From Trichomonas tenax (Eukaryota > Parabasalia > Trichomonadida > Trichomonadidae): a stretch of 64,000 bases of DNA. Location of the stretch: NCBI GenBank assembly GCA_023091735.1, contig JALKBU010000057.1:41390-105389 (forward strand), read 5' to 3'. Positions 60,901-64,000 of this stretch are shown here, piece after piece. Below the pieces are notes generated by a model that did not search any database, had not been told where the DNA came from, and saw only the letters and a program-made list of their open reading frames with translations. The number at the start of each line of letters is the position of its first letter. The stretch's first letter is position 1. The translations under genes and the position numbers were made by a program.

Positions 60901-62059
60901 ATCGAGAGACAACACGAATGACATCAAAGAACTTTTGCCGGAATTCTTCTCTCTTCCGGAGTTTCTGATTGACACGAATCACCTCGAAATCGAAGATGTT
61001 GTTCTCCCTCCGTGGGCTAAAAATGCAGCACACTTCATCTTAGTCAATCGCGACGAATTAGAGAACGGAAAGATTGAAGATTGGGTCGATTTGATCTTCG
61101 GATTCAGTCAGACGGGACAGGCAGCGATCCAAGCGCACAACGTCTTCATGCCGACGCTTTACCACAACTACGTTATGACAGAGGAAGACGACATCGAGAC
61201 AATCGCTCTTCAGCTCGATAACTGGGGTCAGTGCCCGATTCAGCTTTTCAAGAAGAAGCACACGCAGAAGAACCCAGTTCAGAATCCTTTGGAAACGATA
61301 AAAGTCACTCTTTCGCCATTTAATTACCATCCATTGATTTCGTACATTGATGACGACAGTTTGTTCAAAGTCGACTTGAACTCGCTCGCGATCACTAACG
61401 GCCAAGTCATCATTGTTCTCGATAAGATGTTGGTGTTCGCGAGGAACATCGAAGTCAGCACGAATGGAAACTTCGCAGTTGTCGATTTCTCAAATGGACT
61501 GAGTAGAGTTTACAAGTTGACAACAGGATTCGGAAGTGAGGCATTCCAGACATTCCCGCACAACAAGAATGCATTCTCACGCATCAATGGCATCGATTTG
61601 ATTTGCGCAACTGTCATCGATGATAACACAGTCCTCATTTGGGACTTCATCAGATGCTCTCTCATCAGGACATTGAAATATGATGACAAAGTACTCGACA
61701 TCTGCTTCGATGAATACGAAGGTCTCATTTTCATTCTCTTCTCATCATCGTTGTTGTGTTTAACGATCAACGGTCTCTTTGTCTTCAAAGAGGAGAACAT
61801 CAAACACAGCCGTTGTCTTGCAATGCCTCGAATCTCGAACACGAACAGGATTCGTTCCATTTTAGTCGGATTCGGAACAGGCCATGTTCGTGAGTACAGA
61901 CTTCAGAAGTCAACACTCGAACTGAGTGTCGTCTCAGACTTCCAAATCAGTGATCATCCAGTCAAAGTATTGTCTCCATTAGTCGGAGGAGCGATTGCAG
62001 TCGACACCGAAAACGGCTGTTTCTGCATCAGGAAGAGAATCGTTCAGATAGAAATATAA
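54917..62059 (+). CDS. BEACH-domain protein (LYST/neurobeachin-type)
   Basis: A 2380-residue cytoplasmic scaffold of the BEACH family, which governs lysosome size, vesicle fission and membrane traffic. The N-terminal 670 residues are an armadillo-like solenoid. A concanavalin-A-like module lies at about 680-825 (KFASVTFWVKF ... WYIGPGIRIS). More solenoid follows, then the PH-BEACH segment (about 1710-1860), and the BEACH domain (about 1873-2100), opening LTNYEYLSILNTYGGRS and including QYPVFPWVI, FYGAHYSMSSSVHYFLFRV, LPPWAKNAAHFI and DLIFGFSQTG. WD40 repeats close the protein (about 2150-2375). The usual N-x-R-S/T-x-x-D-L-x-Q core is present as GRSTSDLAQYPVFPW. Length and order match the family. 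Confidence 0.94.
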   Translation: MKSWLSKVFTSEKDPFIEYLLKDKSLFDDMRICINGYDSIIKNIQLQKFVIKTSDKFIKQVHDYKLSKIKKESDETKLLENFISSLFLTFTVMPSNSQESVSLIHSLSLIYQFTESDQQIPLIPNIIINLCHMLVHFPFISDTIDVVMNCVLKNKNYVECLRNQIFMRKLFNDFTINKKYSIALQMLSAKFKSFYTVYDYLENVEFQETTNDFVQKLKSNAIPQENLGSACMLLAIFTNITNRENNLDHREILQLIHDKIIELSESNESLSNILYLFTITPAGKINKTTLMFLYDHIIRIPIYSLSILSMFKTFEYLIDSLNGDVAKLEKAYPINTLFQPPQKFVNSEVAEAILRISQLLIQNNFDRLVFCLKPIFNILSNYELELNHVIYRLLSELINSNKIASSDFNDNNFLQIFLNKPTLFIKYIKEDQNFVELVIKAYCSIQDDDIQWLVMKLLMQSDSFFEHTTKYSQFCSRFISMNPSPQIIMHVMAFISEHSKESLVNILISSFCDNSATCDIFIQNAGLQWISNLMLTTNLPTILFSVLISSLMHHRVYDEINDWIKSLPLDHPLFAMDEAMLFNIVFGGSASQTNIRVPALLPLIKISGPMVLSPYAVYSTSKSALSEFIRHGVNIDDNSVVTDMANRYINSSQFLYLLKNSQKVSSFCSLTSDNFPLFEFTASSRTAAFKTSLKFASVTFWVKFTDGKATPIRVLTTNICHVIWQAGVIYLCHGKTRLPLKCDAGKWVLIRLASDNEISLASSIDLKSVSVKLNETEFNSLQFGSFDELNPAKWYIGPGIRISNSILNITEIFDAGVGNYNQFDDELIIHLSSKIANRGDGLLSVPYCGFAWYMHIYMAEVFNEIMEAKTSKRIEELISAIIYSNIIFPSIKGIWTLIKTVMKEKTELFTQPFLLQLFQLIVTIDDKNDFKVIMHDPDIWFSFYELLLPSLLFNIQANQMKFIIKCTNLASILSTMYRFCSNKMIFIEYLLKFSIEFQDSVFLIHLYDLIFDSENDQLKIIQFINTFLQNTSLPMIADVIKFDDICELMAIAKGDLSLALLKFVAYMSAMKSDYITDSTNLSLCLLHNLKDTALWITLLYIATGQKPALKNDITIQSFSDASLVNYQIIPLIVTLICYSCITLTLIYTDSEMSQDSKDFECNVMEMIAVVSNFSRYDLEAFSTPELLNIFLFFTPLIFDSTKLFSPNLLQDLASIENVNEYPETNLKNTFQSWSFPKEYYNEWSKTNINIPPIFGLSFISFLTPIITHYAPNMNFPFEEFTEFPRFLVVRVNEITNFFNMFLTASIKDPEIFKSLLDLIVFKAPLKELNGYRHFASKMIGNFIIKREVYFAPIESLQFLFSSISVELGTRSFESESYTIITSSITSLNALSNVIKPQEFSTLIIPLRHIFAVMFDVCTINEIENLLTIFSAMTQFLFNNKIFDEFKFNSSILNKFLNFFKDRNGTVKTFFETFLSKIILSDAYMDQFTSLYGPEETKNLKIFIKGINALVDNGEKGYFDWLKDNQIVYISIVQKLEDLSSSFITDTKYHPENVDSNNSELNFSKSLTAISSNFHNLILKSKSRIIHTKNALSFLQDCEMNLLLRFTEDDTTRFFIKIQSALSKSSEYFVPKSFRLSQIKQPILSSRVMVPSLYELSRDDTKNDEEIKSLCNPKVQYSYPKQYTKIESLIKDLKFLPLVYSGQTIDSTTLNMTNFMHIFERQENPIVSKFNANFLRHTTSFPSVVFQFKASLGILIGAQITNNKELELIKDVSNPLLYKLFFSNVIDGMFGQFSMFAGHVILLIPIDTIIFSTKHLVNHKHLGIVFSTLYTGDIILTSNVAFPQSFHNIFFPQSFNPNVIHTIPLHEATSLWTNNKLTNYEYLSILNTYGGRSTSDLAQYPVFPWVIADYESSDYPHEMRPLDTVMGQISEARAKIFDVSYETQNYFYGAHYSMSSSVHYFLFRVPPYLFFEWDLHGGWDNKDRMFFDMQRAWYSSSRDNTNDIKELLPEFFSLPEFLIDTNHLEIEDVVLPPWAKNAAHFILVNRDELENGKIEDWVDLIFGFSQTGQAAIQAHNVFMPTLYHNYVMTEEDDIETIALQLDNWGQCPIQLFKKKHTQKNPVQNPLETIKVTLSPFNYHPLISYIDDDSLFKVDLNSLAITNGQVIIVLDKMLVFARNIEVSTNGNFAVVDFSNGLSRVYKLTTGFGSEAFQTFPHNKNAFSRINGIDLICATVIDDNTVLIWDFIRCSLIRTLKYDDKVLDICFDEYEGLIFILFSSSLLCLTINGLFVFKEENIKHSRCLAMPRISNTNRIRSILVGFGTGHVREYRLQKSTLELSVVSDFQISDHPVKVLSPLVGGAIAVDTENGCFCIRKRIVQIEI

Positions 62060-62924
62060 TTTATTTTATATTCTTCTATTATCTTATATTACCATAAATT
62101 GTTTGTAGTAATTCCTTTTTTTTATTTCTTGAATCCCATCAACATCATCAAATGCGATACAGACTGAGTAACAATTTGATGTACTTTCATTTTGGCACCT
62201 GGAATGTAAGATATCGGATGATAAACACAAATCAATGTTTCATCAATCATATATCATATATACAATTGTGGATAAATATAGGCATATATGTGATTTATTT
62301 GATTATGTTTTTAAAACATTTCTAAGTCTTATTATGGACAAGATTATCAAAGTTTTTTGGGAAGAGATTTTAACGAAGGTATCACTTTTCATGTTAGTGA
62401 GCCGACTTTTGGGTATTATTCATGTATCTTGTTCTGAGTGATTGGGCAATGTTTGAACAAAAGTATCTTGGGTAACCCTATCTAGAAAAAATTTATACTA
62501 ATTATGGTGCAATAAAATCTAAAAAATAATCGCTGCAAAAGACTGTGTAAAATAAGGTTAAAATTATTCTTCAAAAAGCACATTTTCGAAAATATAAATA
62601 CTTCTTTTTTAACTTTATGAATACACTGTATTTTAAAAATTTTTAACGGCAATAATGTAGCAAAAATGATACAATAACTAATTATTAAGATTATAACTTT
62701 TATGGAGAAACATATTTGGGAAAAATATGCATTTTTCAACCAATTTTCTATGATAAGTTTATATTTTTGAATTGTTTACATCTCATGTTAGTCGCCCCTT
62801 AATATGAAATACCAAAAATTCAAATTCTAACAAATTTAAATCAGTTAAAAACATTGAGAGAGGGTTTGATAAGCTATTGTTTTTGAAATGGCAAAACGAT
62901 ATATCGCCATCTCATGAGTCAAGA
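62060..62924. other. AT-rich spacer between convergent genes
   Basis: Short frames at 62235-62441 (plus) and 62482-62739 (minus) are AT-driven and not called. An AGAGAGGGTTTG sequence occurs near 62857. Confidence 0.4.
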
Positions 62925-63470
62925 TTAAAGTGTGCTTAAATTGAAAAAAAGATTGTTTGATGTTTCATTTACATTCGAAAATCTTACATTTCCAGAATAT
63001 TGAGGTTGACAATACACCGAATATTCTAATGCACAGCTTGAGTATGCTATGGAAGCATATAAAACATAATTTAACGAAGAAATATTTGATTCACATACAC
63101 GAAGATAAATAAATCCAGATTCCTGTGAACATTTTGAATCTTTATAACAGTTATGATATTGAACACAATTTCCTTTTTCATTCCAACAATAAACTCCAGA
63201 AGCTTTATCTTTTTCTGTTGAACATTTGTTAAAAGTCGTAAATTCAACCAACAGCTTCATTGCTATAATAGAATTATTATACGTTTGCTGAAAATATATT
63301 GAACCATTCAATAAATCACAAAAATTACAGAATGAGAAATGAAAATCTGAATAAGAAGGATTTTCATTGATTATTGAAGCATTCCGGTACTGATTTATAA
63401 CATTATCGCTATTATTAGAGAAGTTTTCCCATTCTTGAAGCATGTTGGGCACAAAAAGTAGGAAAAACAT
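62925..63470 (-). CDS. Short Cys-rich surface-like protein, possibly truncated
   Basis: A 181-residue protein starting MFFLLFVPNML, a weak signal-peptide candidate. It is rich in Cys, Asn, Ser and Tyr, with repeated F-x-x-C and C-x-x-x-S-x-G phrases (FNKCSTEKDKASGVYCW, NCVQYHNCYKDSKC) like those in the large trichomonad families of Pmp/adhesin-like beta-helix surface proteins. Several N-x-S/T sites are present. Those relatives are normally several hundred residues long with a membrane anchor; here the frame stops after NLFFNLSTL with neither, next to a run of seven T, so a frameshift or truncation is possible. The family assignment is tentative. Confidence 0.5.
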   Translation of the reverse strand: MFFLLFVPNMLQEWENFSNNSDNVINQYRNASIINENPSYSDFHFSFCNFCDLLNGSIYFQQTYNNSIIAMKLLVEFTTFNKCSTEKDKASGVYCWNEKGNCVQYHNCYKDSKCSQESGFIYLRVCESNISSLNYVLYASIAYSSCALEYSVYCQPQYSGNVRFSNVNETSNNLFFNLSTL

Positions 63471-63887
63471 TTTGTTTAATTTAACTTGTTTATAGACGGC
63501 TATATTTTTTATTCTCCATTTAATGTGTTAATTAAATAAAGAAGCATTGTCTTTTTGTAAACATCTCAAAAACCGAGTCGACTTTTGTAAATATTTGAAT
63601 TCTATATTTTACATGACAAAAATTTCTTTTTCTTTCTTTTTTTTTTGAAAAACTCAAATTCAAGCGAGAATTATATTTCAAAAAGTGAAATTGAAATCAC
63701 GAAACGCAATATTATGGTAAATTTGAGTTTAATTTTTTGAAAGTCGTTTTATAATTTATATTAGGCATTGGAATAGTTACTAAATTACAAAAACATTAAA
63801 AAATTAGTAACATTTCGAATTTTTTTAAATATCAAATCAAAATTGAATCATAGTTATATTACAAAAAGTGAAATACATATTAGACCC
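63471..63887. other. AT-rich spacer
   Basis: One TTTACATGACAAA motif near 63608, about 140 bp upstream of the Cys-rich gene, and one AAAAAGTGAAA near 63682. No gene is supported. Confidence 0.4.
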
Positions 63888-64000
63888 ATGTGCATATAAT
63901 TTTTTGGTTTGCAACTAGGTGACCTATATGCATTTCCGGCCTCCATATGCATATAGGATTTCATATGCACACAGAATTCTATATGCATATAGGTTTCCAT
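63888..64000. repeat. 18-19-bp tandem repeat running off the window
   Basis: ATGCAT-type cores occur near 63890 (GTGCAT), 63928, 63947, 63965 (ATGCAC) and 63983, spaced 38, 19, 18 and 18 bp. The unit is roughly CATATGCATATAGGNTTTC with a palindromic ATATGCATAT core. The array continues past the right edge. Confidence 0.7.

Overview
The window looks like nuclear DNA of a trichomonad parabasalid; Tritrichomonas is my best guess, though the genus is not proven by sequence alone. The reasons are: long uninterrupted genes with no convincing intron; very AT-rich spacers; an initiator-binding-domain (IBD) transcription factor of the type known from Trichomonas; a two-repeat Myb protein; TCA-type initiator-like start contexts (for example TTTCATAATGG at 6713 and ATTCATAATGG for the minus-strand gene starting at 11358); many stop codons written as TAAA, which doubles as the reported trichomonad poly(A) signal; and a decayed PAS/cyclase receptor of the large trichomonad family.

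Layout. 1-9 kb: PPP-family phosphatase (-), a small Cys-rich protein (-), a Nup93/Nic96 nucleoporin (+), an unknown 434-residue protein (+) and a winged-helix-like protein (-). 9-18 kb: accessory-looking DNA with a 266-bp foldback element flanked by a 5-bp duplication, a Rab5-like GTPase (-), a badly broken adenylate/guanylate cyclase receptor (-), a broken SF3B6/p14 splicing-factor gene (+) and the IBD protein (-). 19-30 kb: GAF-PDE protein (-), SAPS-type phosphatase subunit (-), Myb (+), LRR-like protein (-), a coiled-coil ORF carrying a stop (-), Rab32-like GTPase (+) and a 67-residue protein (-). 30.6-37.5 kb: a giant Sel1-repeat protein whose two Sel1 arrays flank an acidic, coiled-coil core with 38 tandem eight-residue units. 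37.8-52 kb: Q/P-rich protein (+), CIPK-like kinase with NAF motif (-), eIF1A (-), NOMO-like ER protein (-), ankyrin protein (-), coiled-coil protein (+) and phosphatidylserine synthase (-). 52.5-64 kb: Rab-like GTPase (+), a possible structured RNA locus, a LYST/neurobeachin-type BEACH protein (+), a short Cys-rich surface-like protein (-) and an 18-19-bp repeat running off the window end.

Themes. Membrane traffic is prominent (three Rab-like GTPases, BEACH, NOMO, PS synthase), as is signalling (phosphatase, PP6-type subunit, CIPK-like kinase, GAF-PDE, a dead cyclase). The spacers are not featureless: two recurring motifs, TTTACATGNCAAA and AAAAAGTGAC (either orientation), cluster upstream of genes, and a third, AGAGGGTA, sits next to several start codons. 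These, together with the foldback element, a helically phased GGGT array and the two hidden pseudogenes, are the observations most worth following. All functional names come from reading motifs by eye; no database search was run.
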